Notes: generated from the sequence alone by a model not told the origin. DNA of 64,000 bases from Owenia fusiformis (GCA_903813345.2 CAIIXF020000006.1:18795936-18859935), one strand, 5' to 3'. Shown: positions 21,720 to 36,700, numbered from the stretch's first letter. Made by a program: numbers and translations.

Positions 21720-24024
21720 ACTTCCTTGATGTTCAGTACAGTGTTGTTAAATTGTTTAAAGGAGCATTCAAACTCTTCTATGAAACTCTTGGAAAATAAT
21801 GAGTTCCAAAACAAACCAAAAATAAAACAGTGAACTGTTACAGTATAGTAATTGCAAATTGAAAAGTTGTTTGATAAGTTCACAGAAGCTCAATTACTAC
21901 ATATTCTGTGAAAATATCAATGAAAACATTCAAAATTACATAAATGGAGTAATTTTCCATGAACTTTTTGAACGCCTTCACTATGAGACAACTGAAGATT
22001 ATAATACTGATCTTGGTACAAAAATAAATATAACATGTCTCTTCATGTCTATATAGACATCTAATAACTCTACTCCCCTGATCATGTTAAAGGGTCTTAT
22101 TTCTACAACATGGCAGACCTCTTGGCCATACATACTTAAAGCCTCTTATGTGTAACATAAAAATCAGGTTCATAAACAAAAATTATTTTTACATATGTAA
22201 TGTTATAATAAACACAAGTCCCTTATCAAGCAAGTCTATACATATGGTACATTAGCATGGCAGTCACACATCCTTATGCATGCGTAGCAAAAGTCCATGC
22301 AGACTTCGGGAAAATAACACTTTAAATGGATGTGCATCAAGAAACAATACTTAACACCTGACTAATGGGGAGGGTTACATTACTATAAAGACGACCTCCA
22401 GGTAGGTTGGCAATACAACCTTCAGGGAGATTGGCAATACTATAGTTACTTCTACTATACAGTAAACCTGTTTGGAGTTTAGATGTGGACTGGTCTGCCA
22501 TATTTTTCTTTAGGCAGTTTCTCACAAACTTTTGCAGAAGTTTTACTCATAATGACTAAAGTAGTAAACCAGTGCATACGTTAAGCACAGTGTACCCAAA
22601 TTATTACATTCTTCCACTTGGGGGAAGGACAATCATATAAACTATAAACAATGTTAAACATATATCATGCTCCAAAAATGGCCATGTTCTTAAACTATAA
22701 TACAAATTATTCCAACAATTTCTGGCAAGAAAACTAAAACTTAAAGAATCAGCACCAACTAATCGAAAGATAACAAAAATTAATTGCACAAATAAATAGT
22801 TGCTGTAATAGATGTACCTAATGGCTTCAACAATATTAATGTAATAATAAAACAAAAATGGCTAAATTTTGCCGATCATCTGTAACTAAAATTGCACATT
22901 CTAAATTAATTGGAACTACTTTTTTAAATGCTGATTGTGTGCTAATAGACTTGACAGTCTGAAAACAATACAATTTTCATAAAAAAAAACAGGTGGATAC
23001 ATTTAGCACCATGTCTATAGTGTTTCAATGGAAACACAAGAGAAAACAGGCTTTGTATTAAGGTAGCTATTTTTCGCCAGAAGTCAACTTCACTCAACTT
23101 CTTTGAATATGTCTTATTGATTTGAATCACATAAAGGCGCATCACACCATTAGAGCTTCAGGGAATTACACCTTTTTCTGGGGTTGAATAAGAAATAGAA
23201 GAAATGTGATAACAGTAAAACTTGTGTAAGTGGAACACTTTTATACCTACTTTGAAAGTATTTCACTTTAGGGGTTTGCTGTTTGGAAGTTAATGTATTC
23301 CAGTTCAATATTGATTAGACAATTATTTCATAGGAAATACAGAGTCCCTTAGTAATAGACAATTTGTGATAGAGTTGAGATCCCCAAAGAGCTAATGGTC
23401 TGACCAGCTAGGTCTTAATCCTCGACCCATCTTCAACTAGAAACAAACAAAATGAAACACCAGAAAAAACTGAGAACATATATTACAGGATGTGTTCAAA
23501 ATTATCTGAACTTGACTAGATTTCACCCATTTTGCTATGTAATTGTTATACATATTCAAGGACTGAGAAACATTGAGAAAAGAAATAATCAATTCAGTTA
23601 ATCAATTAATTAATGAATGTCAAATCATTCAGTCAAATACTAACATGAAGGAAGAAATAACCAATTTTGAAATTTTAACACCTCTCAACACCTTATGCAA
23701 TAACACCAGAAATATATACATACGCATATGTACAAAATATACAGTTATTTACAACAGTTACAAAGTGCAAAATCTCATCCATGAAATGCAATTAAGAAAA
23801 AACCTCGTGAAATTATAAGATAGGCTACCAATGTAGTCTATGTACAAAAATGATGGGCAAAATCCACATCCCAACAAACACATTAAATAATGTGTCATAT
23901 TATCTTATATAAATTGTTATTTTTGAAAAAAGCAATGACGTCCTTAAACTGATCCTACTTCCTGATATGAATAGTTCTTAAACATGGTGCTTTCTGCCAT
24001 TATATTTCAGATATGTGTAATTAC
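21720..24024. other. AT-rich, possible long 3'UTR of the RIPOR-like gene or intergenic
   Basis: Contains only short random frames on both strands. A small direct repeat around GGTTGGCAATAC occurs at about 22395-22440. Confidence 0.35.
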
Positions 24025-24025
24025 T

Positions 24026-24163
24026 AATTATTACCAGGAGAAATGGTCAAATGTCAAACCTGCTCAACTTATTTTCACCCTCAAATTATAAGTTGCATAT
24101 AAGTTGAGGGTGAAAATAAGTTGAGCAGGTTTGACATTTGACCATTTCTACTGGTAATAATTA
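24026..24163. repeat. near-perfect ~60 bp hairpin (MITE or RNA hairpin)
   Basis: TAATTATTACC, then CAAATGTCAAACCTGCTCAA and CTTATTTTCACCCTCAA, are followed after a ~20 bp loop by the inverse copies, with only one or two mismatches. The hairpin is 520 nt beyond the RIPOR stop codon. Confidence 0.75.
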
Positions 24164-24224
24164 TTGAATGGGTTAATTTAAGATGTCTACGCAGTTTTTG
24201 GATCCAGAGTGGACAACATGAGTG

Positions 24225-24230
24225 TTTATT
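24225..24230 (-). terminator. proximal candidate polyadenylation signal of the RIPOR-like gene
   Basis: AATAAA on the minus strand about 450 nt downstream of the stop codon; the more economical 3' end. Confidence 0.45.
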
Positions 24231-24682
24231 CAATTCCTACTATGCCATCTTTTAATGAATCAGATGACATATATTCCTTTTTGTTTGGCTGCTTTTGTGT
24301 TGAAATAGCATCACTCTGTGAACGTATCACAGAACTTATAACACATACATCCATATAGCAGCTTCAAGTAAATGGAGTTTTCTAAATGAAAAATCACAGT
24401 ATTTCCATCCAAATTTTCATATTATATCCACTTTGTATTTCAACTGCCAAACTTATTCCAGCAATGAATTTTAATATCTTATTCATATACTGAATAATCC
24501 ATTCATGTCCTTTCTTCATTCATTCATCAAATGAGGTACATTTCAAGCTACTGAAATGGTTATACTTTTCTATTGAGTGTACATCCTTTAGAAGAAGACA
24601 ATTTTCATAAAGAATTGTCGTCAAACCATTTAGACGGTTTGTAACTTTGTAAATCTTTAATGGAAACAGACCATTTGGAAGA

Positions 24683-24774
24683 TTACAACTTTGTATCAGC
24701 TTGGTGTAATCGGACCCCTTGGAAGCCATGTGTTGATAGTTGAGACTCATCATACGCCTTTCTCCCTTGGGCAC
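24683..24774 (-). CDS. RIPOR: RIPOR exon 20 (C terminus)
   Basis: 92 nt after CTTCTAG. AQGRKAYDESQLSTHGFQGV then stop; continues the 'G.(E/Q)GR.A.(E/D)' end of the family. Confidence 0.8.
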
Positions 24775-27700
24775 CTAGAAGAAGAATATTTAAATGAATA
24801 AGAGTAACAATTGTCACACCTGGTTGCAATTACAAAACTGTAACAATTTGTTACTTTTGAATGCCAACTCTGATGTCAAATGTAAGTAACAAGGACGGAC
24901 CAACGGACGGATGGATGCCTTGTCGATCCCATAGGCTCACTGTGTGAGCCAAAAACAAGGCATTAATATGCAAAATGTCACAACCTGCCATTTGTTACAG
25001 ACACTGAACACCGCCTGCCACGAAAAGTTGAAAACTATAACAATATGTCACCACAATAACAAAAAAGTGGAGAAAAAACTTTAAAGTTTGTTTTTTGAAG
25101 AACAAGTAAAGATTGATTAATATGGATCAATTCCACAACTTCATCAAAATGTGAAAAACTTGGCAATTGTATTGTAATGTCTTTTAATTTTAGTATCTTT
25201 TAATGGGATAAATTAAACAGCAACATTAACCAAATAAGAACCAACACTACAAATCACACCCACCATATGAATACAGTGTTTCCTTTGCCTTGGATTTCAC
25301 CATAAGGGAGCTATCAGTCTGGCATATGTAGACTAGCTGATCTATACTCTCAGTGGCCTGCAGCAGGGACAATGCCATACATGCTGCACAACGTACATCA
25401 GCATTACGGTCTTCTAAGGCTTCCACATAGACAACCATAGCCTTATCTCTGTGGTCTTCATTGTTGACTAGACCCTTTAGATAGTGTGCTGGAATGAATA
25501 GTTTCATGACATTTTTAGGCAGTTTGTATTTTTTGTACATATACTGTACATAAATCTTAACAGAAATATATATATCTTAACATCTCTGTCCAGTATAAAG
25601 TATATCTATTCATGACACACAACAGATTTTGGAACCTTCCTTTTGAATTCAGAAGTTTGGAATATTTGCATGACTTATTTACTTCGTCTATTCCATATTA
25701 CAAGTTGGAAAGTGTTTGCTATGGAAAATGATGATCCAAAAATATTGGAACACGAGGAGGCAGTTGCGAAAGTCTGTTTAAAAAGATGGGATCAGATAAT
25801 AATTCTATTCCACGACAGCTCTGCACCTAATTTAATGAGCATCTTTTACGTCATAAAAAGAAATGTATAATATACTTACTGACTGCCTTGCGTATATCTG
25901 AGTTCTCTGTTATAAGGAGGAGAGAAAGGACTCTCAGGCAGGAGGCAGGTGGGATAGTGTCTCGGAACATCAAAACTGTTTTGATCACTACATCAGCAGT
26001 TCCCGACCTCAATCTGTTTGACATCCACACTAGAATGGAATAAACAGACTTAGATTAAAATCATGACACAAGAGAAAAGATTTAGCTGAAACGGCAATAT
26101 CAAGAGATAGCAAATCTCTTTGAATAACTACTAAGTGTCAGATAAAATTGCTAGATACCATTACTTAAAATGGCCAATATTCTATATTATAAAAACATAT
26201 TTTCTGAGTCATATATTGCATATGATGTTTTTAAGAGAATGGGAAATCTGAACTAGCTACTTTTTAATTTTATTTTTTTGATTTCTGTTTATATTTTTCT
26301 GCATATATACAGCAACTGGTAGTTGTAAACAATACATTTGTTCATACAAACATACATGTCTAAGTAAATAAAAAACTACCAATCTATCATAAATGCTTTT
26401 ACTAGTACCCAACAAACCATGTTATATTTCTACAACCCTTCTTTCAAATCAATTTGTTGGGTATATCTACTTTAAATGGGCTTTTGCCTTTTGCAGATTA
26501 TTGAATCATATTGACAAAGACATACATAACCATTTATAAAACAAACACAAAGAAAACCATACCCATTTCTCACACTAAAGAAAATCCCAAAACACCAAAC
26601 AAATAATGTAAAAGTTGAATTTAAAATCAAAAATCTTCTAAAGATTCAAATGAATCAATTAAGAAAATTCAAAATATTCTTAATAAATCCCAGCTTTCGA
26701 CACTTACATTCTGTTGCCAGATCATCAACAAAAAGGCTCATATTTTCTGTGTCTACAAATCGAAATCAGAAGTTGTAATATACCATACGAAAGGCTTTAA
26801 ATATGTTGCATAACTTTCAATAAGCGGTATTGGTAGCAAAGCTAAAGCGCCTATTTTCTCAAGCTTACCTTCCGTAATTTTGCACTTATCTACTTATGAG
26901 CTATTATGCTAATGGTAATGGTATGATAAGGATCGGATAGAATATGGATGAAAGGCAGGTATCTTAATTTTTGGAGGGGTAAAGTAAAAAGTCTAGACTG
27001 GTTAATAAGCAAAGGACCAGAGGCCAAGAACCAGTCAGTTTCAACCTAAGCGGGTTCATTTTTTCAGCATGTATTGGAAAATAAAATTAACTATTTCATA
27101 ACTCATTTTGACCAGTTGTGAAATCATTCTGATGCACTTAAAGCAAAGCTTCTCAGCATGCTTTGTAGCTGTATCCATATTTGCCCATAACATCAAGGAT
27201 TTTCAGCCTATATACTGTATACACATATTAGTGTTAGTTTACAAGACTATCACACTTATTCTATCACACTTATTAAGCTTATATGAGCCCAGTTGAATGA
27301 AGCATTAAATCTATTTGAGGGTGAAGCAGCAATTTGGGACGGGGAGGGAATCTTGCTTCCTTTGAAGCAAGGGATGTAACTTGATTATGATTAAATAGGT
27401 GCATGATTATAAGAGCCAGAAGAGAGTGAACCCTTTTAAAGGGCCCATGCAAATATTTGTGGATATGTTGAATATAGCATTTTTTTTACTTAACATGGGG
27501 TCTTTAAGGGATCAGATATTACTGAGTAGATAAAGACTTCTTAGAATAGGAAATTTGCAATAAAGCTTAACATTACAATGTTACAACATGTATTTTAAAA
27601 ACAAAGAATGAAATCAAAAATTAGTTTATGATGAATGTGAATGTCTAGTATATATAAAGATCTAACAGATATCTAGACTAAGAAAGAACTATATTAGTTA

Positions 27701-30700
27701 AATTCAAACTAAACTGAAGAAAAGAAAATTCTAACATATCCTAAGAGGTGAATGCTCAACTCACCATCATTGGCTAAATTATCTGCAAAAGATCCAAGGT
27801 CGCTGTGTTCTGTCTCGTTGAAGAAATCCATGAACTGGTGTAGCGTGATGACAGTGTTTGGAGGGGGATGGTCTGGGTCGTACATTGGGATATCTAAGAT
27901 ACGAGCAACAAGGCAGCGTAACACTGGAAAAATAAAACAATTCATGAGCAGTAGAAAAATGGATCAAATGTTCTCTTTCAAAAAAGCATCAGTTTTTCAT
28001 CACACTTAACAAGTTTGTTATTTCTGCTAAACTTATTCTTTCAAGAAAAATATGCTATGTGAATTTCATCCTTTGTTGTTTATGAGTTACAATGACCAAT
28101 CCTGTTAAAGCAATACTCATTTAAAAATAAAATAAACAAGAACACAAATGTGTACAAAATGTCCCCACCTATGGGTGATCCCGTCAAATGGTTATCCTAA
28201 AAATGAGTAGACAAGACTTTACCGACACAATTTGAGGACGGAAAATCCAAAATGGCCACCTTAAAATTTACCAAGAATGCCAAAAAATTAGTCAGTTCTA
28301 GATTTTCATACTAAGAACCACCCCTGAAATTTTGAAATTGATCCGTCACACAGTTAACCAGAAAACCTGTAAAGAAGACTTTACAGACAATATTTGAGGA
28401 CAGAAAATCCAAAATGGCTGCCTTGACATTTATCCAGAAGTCCAAAAAACTAATCTGTTCCAGATTTTCATACTAAGAATCATCCCTGAAAATATGAAAT
28501 TGATCTGCCAAACGGTTCACCTGGAAATGCGTAGACAAGACTTTACAAACAAGATTTTAGGACACAAAATCCAAAATGGCTGCCTTGACATTTATCCAGA
28601 ATGCCAAAAAACTAATCAGATCTAGATTTTCATACTAAAAATCATCCCTGAAAATTTGAAATTGATCTACCGAACGGTTCACCTGGAAATGCGTAGACAA
28701 GATTTTACAGACAAGATTTTAGGACACAAAATCCAAAATGGCTGCCTTGACATTTACCAAGAATGCCCAAAAACTAATCAGATCTAGATTTACATACTTA
28801 GAATCATCCCTGAAAATTTGAAATTGATCTATCAAGTGGTTCACCTGGAAATGCGCAGACAAGACTTTACAGACACGATTTTAGGACGGAAAATCTAAAA
28901 TGGCTGCCTTGACATTTACCCAGAATGCCCAAAAACTAATCAGATCTAGATTTTCATACTAAGAATCATCCCTGAAAATTTGAAATTGATCTACCAAACG
29001 GTTCACCTGAAAACGCGTAGACAAGACTTTACAGACAAGATTTTAGGACGGAAAAATCCAAAATGGCCGACAATAAAAAAGTGATTATGAGTTTTTGCTG
29101 ATTTCTTCTTACAAAATTATCACATATAACTACTGTTAACAATAACATAGGCTTTTACAACAAAGTACACCTGAAATTATTTATAAAGCTACTAAATAGT
29201 TAAAGTATGAAAACTGAAAAACACCATTTAATATGATACAAAGTATTATCGTGCGCTAACTTTTCTTAAAACATTCAAAATGGCTGACATGACTGAGCTA
29301 ACAGGTCCAAAACCTAATCAGATCTAGAATGAAGTGAGCTGAACAAGATGTTAAAGTTTTAAAAGCAACTGTGAAGCCGTTTTTCTTAAAGTTTGCAGAC
29401 AAGGATTTTAGCATTTGACTTCAAAATGGCCGACAGGAAGTAGGTTTCGAGTTAATTTTTTTTCATCCACATCTGTATGCACTCATAAGTTATCCCTGAA
29501 AATTTGAAGGTGATATCTGTAGCGGTTTTGGAGAAAACTGCCGGACGTACGGACGGACAGACGGACAGACAGACGGACAGACAGACGGACAGACAGACGG
29601 ACGGACGGACGCGCCTAGGCCGACAATATGGCCCCACACTATGTGGTGGGGACATAAACGAAAATCAAAATTTGCTAAATCCTTACCTTTATTTGAAGCA
29701 GTATCATATTTTTCCCGTATTTTGTCACCAAAGCTTTTCTCTAACTGGAGTAGGAATCGGTCAGGCATTGTGTAGAGGACATAGTTGTCAACACAGCTTA
29801 CCCAGAATTTCTTCTCTTCCATACTATGGGTCAGTTCATGCATCACTGGAACAATATATACAAAATGTGTTTGTATAAGGTCATTTGTCAATATATCAGT
29901 ATTTTCTCTGGCATAACATGAATTCCAATTGGTGAAAATTTGGGTTTAATTTTTGCATTTTTTAACTTGTAAGATTTACAAAGAGAAACAGTGCTCAACA
30001 GTACACTCGTTAACTTATGATTTCTAGAAAACCCATTGTCTCTTAGATGATCAATGACTTGCAAACAAAACGTAAGATTCCATTACAAACTTGAATTTTT
30101 TAATAGGACAAAGCAGTCAATATGGTACAACGAAAATGGGACTTCTGCGCATGTTAAAATTTTTCGTCAAAACTCAACTTTTGTTCAAGTTGATACGATT
30201 GTCTTTCGAACTAGAGACTTACCTCATTCGAAAGATCATAAAATACTTTATCTATACTGAAAATCTTAGATCCTAGTATAGTAGAATACGCCGTAAGTCT
30301 GCATTTGATTTTTTGAAGTGAGTTTCGTAGATCGTCAGATTTTTCCGACTGATATCGGGTTTTCTCAAATTGGTTCGTTTATAAATACGAATTTCTTTAC
30401 CTTTGTAAGGCGCATGCGCAAAATTGATTTATAAAAGTTATTGGTTGATGGTTTTCTGCTGAGCATGCATGAAGTCTGAGGACACTTATGACAAAGACCG
30501 GAGCAAACACTACTAGCTCTCGAACGAAATTCCAAGATTCAGATCATTTCGCCTTGTTTGCTAAGCGTGTGTACGTGAATGTCAAGCTGTTTTGAGTAGA
30601 CCATGTACCTGTTTTAGACATAACATTGATTTAGCTTGACATTGATGTGCACATTGACACTTTTGAGCATGTTAATACAAGTTTTTAAACTCTTAGCAGG

Positions 30701-33700
30701 AGACGGGTTTTCGAAGAATCTGTTATCTAATTCACTCGATAATCGTATGGATATGTATTTCTGCTGACATTTTAACACCACATCACATAGAATTACGATG
30801 CAGAATGATAACCAGAACAATGGCAACGCCAAAGCGTAGCGAATCCCATCGAACAGAAATGGCTGGCATTTTTACAAACGAAATATATAGCAAATATCAT
30901 AAAACAACACACCAGAAAGGCCACCATTTTCAAAATGGTTGCTCACTAGCCAAGTTGTCATCAGAAGAAATTATATGCTTTTAAGTAGCCACACATAAAA
31001 TTTTTGAAAAATCACACACATGTACTTGTAAAATAACACACATAAAAATGGTGGTTTTCAAAATGGCCAAGTACAAAGTTTTATTAGACAATGTGCCATC
31101 CTTAGAGTATTCACATATCAAATATGAACAAAATCGCTCCACTACTTTACGAGTTATAGTAAAAAATGTAAAAATGACATCCATTTTTTAAAATGGCTGC
31201 CTACTATCTGAAGTGTCGTGAGACAGTGTGCAAGGCTCATGAGTATTCACATAACAAATATGAACAAAATCGCTTCACTACTTTTCAAATTATAGTAAAA
31301 AACGTAAAAATGGTGGCCATTTTTCAAAATGGCCGCCTACTACCCAAAGTGTCATTAGACAGTGTGCCATGCTTATATAGTATTCACATATAAAATATGA
31401 AATATACCAAATATGATCAAAATCGCTGAACTACTTTTCAAGTTATAGTAAAATACCATGGGGCCATTTTTCAAAATGGCCACCTTCTACCAAAAGTGTC
31501 ATTTGACAGTGTGCCGTGCTTTTAGTATTCACATACCAAATATGAACAAAATCGCTTCACTACTTTTCGAGTTATAGTAAAATATGTTAAAATGGCGGCC
31601 ATTTTTCAAAAAAAATTTCAAAATGGCCGCCTTCTACCAAAAGTGTAATAGGACAGTGTGCCACACTTATAGTATTCACATACCAAATATGAACAAAATC
31701 GCTCCACTACTTTTCGAGTTATCGTAAAATATGTCAAAATGGGGGCCATTTTTCAAAATGGCCACCTTCCACCAAAAGTGTCTTTAGACAGTGTGCAATG
31801 TTTATAGTATTCACATACCAAATATGAACAAAATCGCTCCACTACTTTTCCAGTTACAGCAAAAATCGTAAAATAACGAGTAAAGGCCGCCATTTTTCAA
31901 GATGGCTGCCATGTGCTTTTTTAATATCTACATTTCTAGCTTTATTAATGTCCTATATAATTTTTTTACATTTATAACATATTGCTATTAAAGTTTTACA
32001 TATTGCACCTAAATTACAGTAAAATCGGCACTAAAATGGCCGCCATTTTGAAATGAGCGGCCATTTTGAAAAAAAGGGTATATGTGTACAAAATATGAAC
32101 AAAATCGGGCCAACAGTATTTGAGTTATTGCCCGGACGGACGGACGGACGGACGGACGTACGTACGTACGGACGGACGTACGTACGGACGGACGGACGTA
32201 TGTACGGACGGACGGACGGATGGAGGCGTTCCCTATATCCCTCCGAACTTCGTTCGATGGGATAATAAAACACAAAACAACTACTAAATTCCACTTGTTT
32301 TTTCACACGAGATAAAAATGCACACTGCCTAGATTCTTTGTAAGGGTTGTCAGACATCGGATTGGCCGCCATATTTGAAATGAAAATATCACTAAATAGA
32401 GCTTTGCGCATGTCACAACATATCGACTGAAAGGACAACATAAGAAAAAACATTAGCAAATAACAAGTATCTACCTTCCTCTAGATTGGTGATATGTGCA
32501 CCCCTTTGGGCAATTTCTATGAGACTTTCTATGATATCGCTCTGTCTCTGGAGTTTATCTAATGAGTAGATCTCTTTACATTTTAGTGGACCAAAGTTAC
32601 CCAGGTTCTGGAAGAAAAACAACATATTATAAAGGCAATGTACAATGGTGATTTAGATATAGTACTGAAGGAGATACACATACATATTTCTAAAACTGAG
32701 CATACAATTTAGACAATTTGAGCAATGAGACTATTGAAATTTTGCACTTGTATATGTCATTCAGTAATAATAAAATCAATCTTTTTCTGGGGTTTTTACA
32801 TGGAAAAAACATTTCTACATTTCAGTAGACATCCCCAAAATGTTAAACCTTTGAAATGATGATACAAGAAAATCTTAACATTTTTCAACAATATTTAATT
32901 ATACATATTACATATAATGATAATATAATTCATAACAAAGTGCATCTGACAATATAATTCACAAATTAATCAAACTAAGGGGCGGGGTCAAAATATCGAT
33001 GTTCATATGGAGACGAAAGTACTTTCGCGAGGGGGGGAGGGGGTTTTTGGGCACTTTCGTTGACCAAAAAAACATCGATAATTCGGATCTGATATACAAA
33101 AAATAATTGGACTTACCCACTTTTTCTGGCGCTATGTTCTGATAAAAAGGCTTGTTTTCAATAGTTCGTGAGCTTTTTTGTGTGATAGGTCCAAAATATC
33201 GGTAGATAAAGACGATAATTCGATCATTTTTCAAATAAATTCCGTACTTTTCCCTCCTCCTTTTGAAGAGTTCAATGCAGTTAAATTGCGAACGTGTGTT
33301 AATTCACTGTAATAATAACCCGGCAAATAGGATACGATTATGCCAATGTTTTTTTGAAGTGACCCAAGCTTTCGTCTAGAGGGGGGGTGGGGGGGTTGTT
33401 GTCCAAACAAAATTACTTTCGTCTCCATATGAACATTGATATTTTGACCCCGCCCCTAAGTCAAATCAATCCTTGAGATTTACATAAACCTATTGATAAT
33501 CTCTTTAGAATCCTGGAAATGTGTAAATATGTCGTTCTTTTTTCATAATCAAACAGTTTCTTATACTGTAAAAGCCCAAATTTTCAAGGTGCCCTTATTT
33601 TCACTATTTTCGCTGAAGAGGATAGACCATGGGATTAAACGCATGTAGCGATAATTTGATTTAACATTGAATCCAATTGGATATTTCAAGTGGAATTTAA

Positions 33701-36700
33701 TGCCCATGAAACATTTAAGATTGACAAAATAGTGCAATTTTTGCTGTCAAAAAAATTTAGGCTTTTACAGTATAATCTCAAGTGGATGTGCAATTTATCT
33801 TAACAAACATCAAATCAAGAAAACATTTAATAATTCAGCAACATTGCAGTGTTTCAACAGAATTTTTCTTCAAGCAGGGATAACAATTCTCATTCATTTT
33901 ATAATTTCCTAATTTTCATTAATTTGTTACACTCAAAGCCTTCACTGTCAAATCCTACCAATTATCTTTGATTTGGCAAATAATTTTATTACAGCTTTAG
34001 CATTGGAAGAAAGTTTGATCAACTGATCCTTTTTCACAATTAATCCCACTTAATTCACACTCATATGAATTGCAGTCATTGAATGTCTTTTAACTTGTGG
34101 TTTGTTATTCCCTCTGCTCCATTGGTTTGTGTGCAAATATTGCTGTATTAAAACTTGAAAAACACGACACAATCACATACCTCCAGCAGTCGTTCACAGT
34201 ACGCCAAGTGTTGTATAAGAGCAACATCAACCTCATCATTTCCAGTAGAGGGGGGCTCTGGGCTGCATCCCCCGCTGGAGAGATGGCCATCCTCTGACAG
34301 TCGATTACCCAGGGATTCTATACCCGAGTCTGCCGTCCTCTGGGTGGAATCAGGACTCTGGAGCCGAGTCTCGAGACTCGCCTTCCTGCTGTAGCTATAA
34401 TGGTATAAAAATATGTACTTATACTGCATAATATTTTCAGCATATCACTCCATACAAACAATATGCTATCTTTTAGTCACAGTACTTTCAATAATGAAAA
34501 TCAGTTATTTGCAACATTGTGAAATCATGAATTCAAGCTAAATACGTGCTCATTAACTATGTGGTGATGTCAGAGCAAATGACCAAATAGAAAGTCGTCT
34601 GTATTTCGTCAACAAACTTTGAATGGCTCGGTGAGATCAGAGATGTATTGTAAACTGAAAGAGTGAAGACGAAGCTCTCTTTTAAGTGAAGACGAAGCTC
34701 TCTTTTAAGTGAAGTTGAACAAATGCAAAGGGTACCTAGTGTACAACAATTTGACTAATCTAAAAAATATTTTCAAGATTGTTTTAAAGTTCCCAGAGTG
34801 TGACAATTTTCTTGGCACACAAAAAATCTTCAGCTTCTTTCATTAATTATGTATTATTAAAGATATAAGTTTACTAACTTGTAAGATGAAGGTTCCATGT
34901 CATCGGTGACATCCTCAGACTCCAAGAAGTCAAAAGCTTCCAGGGCACTCTCTATTGAAATACTAACATTGGATGATCTCCCACTTCCCGCACCCATTCG
35001 CTTCTGAAATATACAAACATTGCATTGTAATATAAAACCACTGTCATGAGATATTCAACCACTGCACTGAAATATACAGCATAACTTTTAACATACAGAC
35101 ACTGCATTGAAATATACGGCTTACTGCATTGAGATATTCAACCATTGCATTGAAATTACAACCATTGCAATGAAATACACAACCAATGCATTGAAATAAC
35201 AAGTTCATTGCAATGAAATACACAACCATTGTATTGAAATTACAAGCATTGCAATGAAATACACAACCATTGTATTGAAATTACAACCATTGCAATGAAA
35301 TACACAACCAATGCATTGAAATAACAAGTTCATTGCAATGAAATACACAACCATTGCATTGAAATACACAACCATTGTATTGAAATTACAAGCATTGCAA
35401 TGAAATACACAACCATTGTATTGAAATTACAAGCATTGCAATGAAATACACAACCATTGCATTGAAATTACAACCATTGCAATGAAATACACAACCAATG
35501 CATTGAAATAACAAGTTCATTGCAATGAAATACACAACCATTGCATTGAAATACACAACCATTGTATTGAAATTACAAGCATTGCAATGAAATACACAAC
35601 CATTGTATTGAAATTACAAGCATTGCAATGAAATACACAACCATTGCATTGAAATTACAACCATTGCATTAAAATATACACCCATCGCATTTAATAAACC
35701 CATAATCGAAATAGACATCTATTGCATTGAAATATACAACAGGGGTTTCACTAAAACCAGTAGGCACAAGGCCAGTTTTTATTCAATTTGTCTATTGAAA
35801 GTAATTCTAATGAGTACCCTGTACAACCAATATGAAAACACCCATTGTATTGTATTGAAATCTACAAATATTGTATTGATATATATCCATTGCACCATGA
35901 TGCCAATACTAGATATAAACACACCCATTTAGAAATGCACAGTTATTGCAATTAACTAAGTACATTAGCTTCACCTCTGACTTGAATAATAAGCAATAAC
36001 TTTAAATATGACAATCACATTCAAAAAATATTAACTTAGTCATGCTTCGCTCCTGGAGTCTCCTAATGGCAGGAATATTCCTTCCTACTTTTATTTAAAC
36101 ATCCTTTATCTAGTACATATCTCCCCGTCCCAATGAAAATGCTTTATTATCATGAGTCCTCACCCTTCCACTCTCCATACCATTAATGGCAAAGTTATGA
36201 TTTTTAGAGAGAGAGAAGGCGAAGGGGTTGACACACAAATATCTGGAGTGATGTGTTTGTGTACCCTCCAGTCCAACATAGCATGCATGTTTCACCAAAA
36301 AATCTTAAAACTAGGCCTTATTCTAGTATGTATGTATCATTCATATCATTCATCTACTGTTTACTGCATCTACTGTTTACCTGCTTCATATTGGCTTGTT
36401 TTGCTTTCTGTAAAGCAGAGACAATTTCTCTATATAACCCACCATAACTCTGAAAGTCCAGTCGAATACATGAAGACACAATGAAATTTAGCAAAAGAGA
36501 CATTTGAAACGTTTACATTTCTTCACTAATACTCTCCCACTTGTTTCTTTTAAACTTGTTTTCTTTTAAACCAGTGACCATATATTATGTGTATTCAAAT
36601 GTATTTAAATGCGCCTATCAATGTTTCAATTCACAGTCACTACTTGTATTTGTATTTTGAAATGAATAATTCTAATGAATAAAACTGAATAAAAAAAAGA

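Noticed and set aside
23573-23818. 81-codon plus-strand frame
   Set aside because: Asn/Ile-rich composition expected by chance in AT-rich DNA; no homology recognised, and it lies antisense to the possible RIPOR 3'UTR.
29452-29891. Minus-strand frames with repeated VCPSVCPS/VRPSVRPS
   Set aside because: Translation of the ACGG/ACAG microsatellite tail of a pearl-like element; only the part 29687-29845 is a real RIPOR exon. The same applies to such frames at 32009-32459 and 50382-50809.
35036-35680. CRISPR-like regular repeat array
   Set aside because: Units are contiguous variants with no unique spacers, in a eukaryotic intron; a minisatellite.
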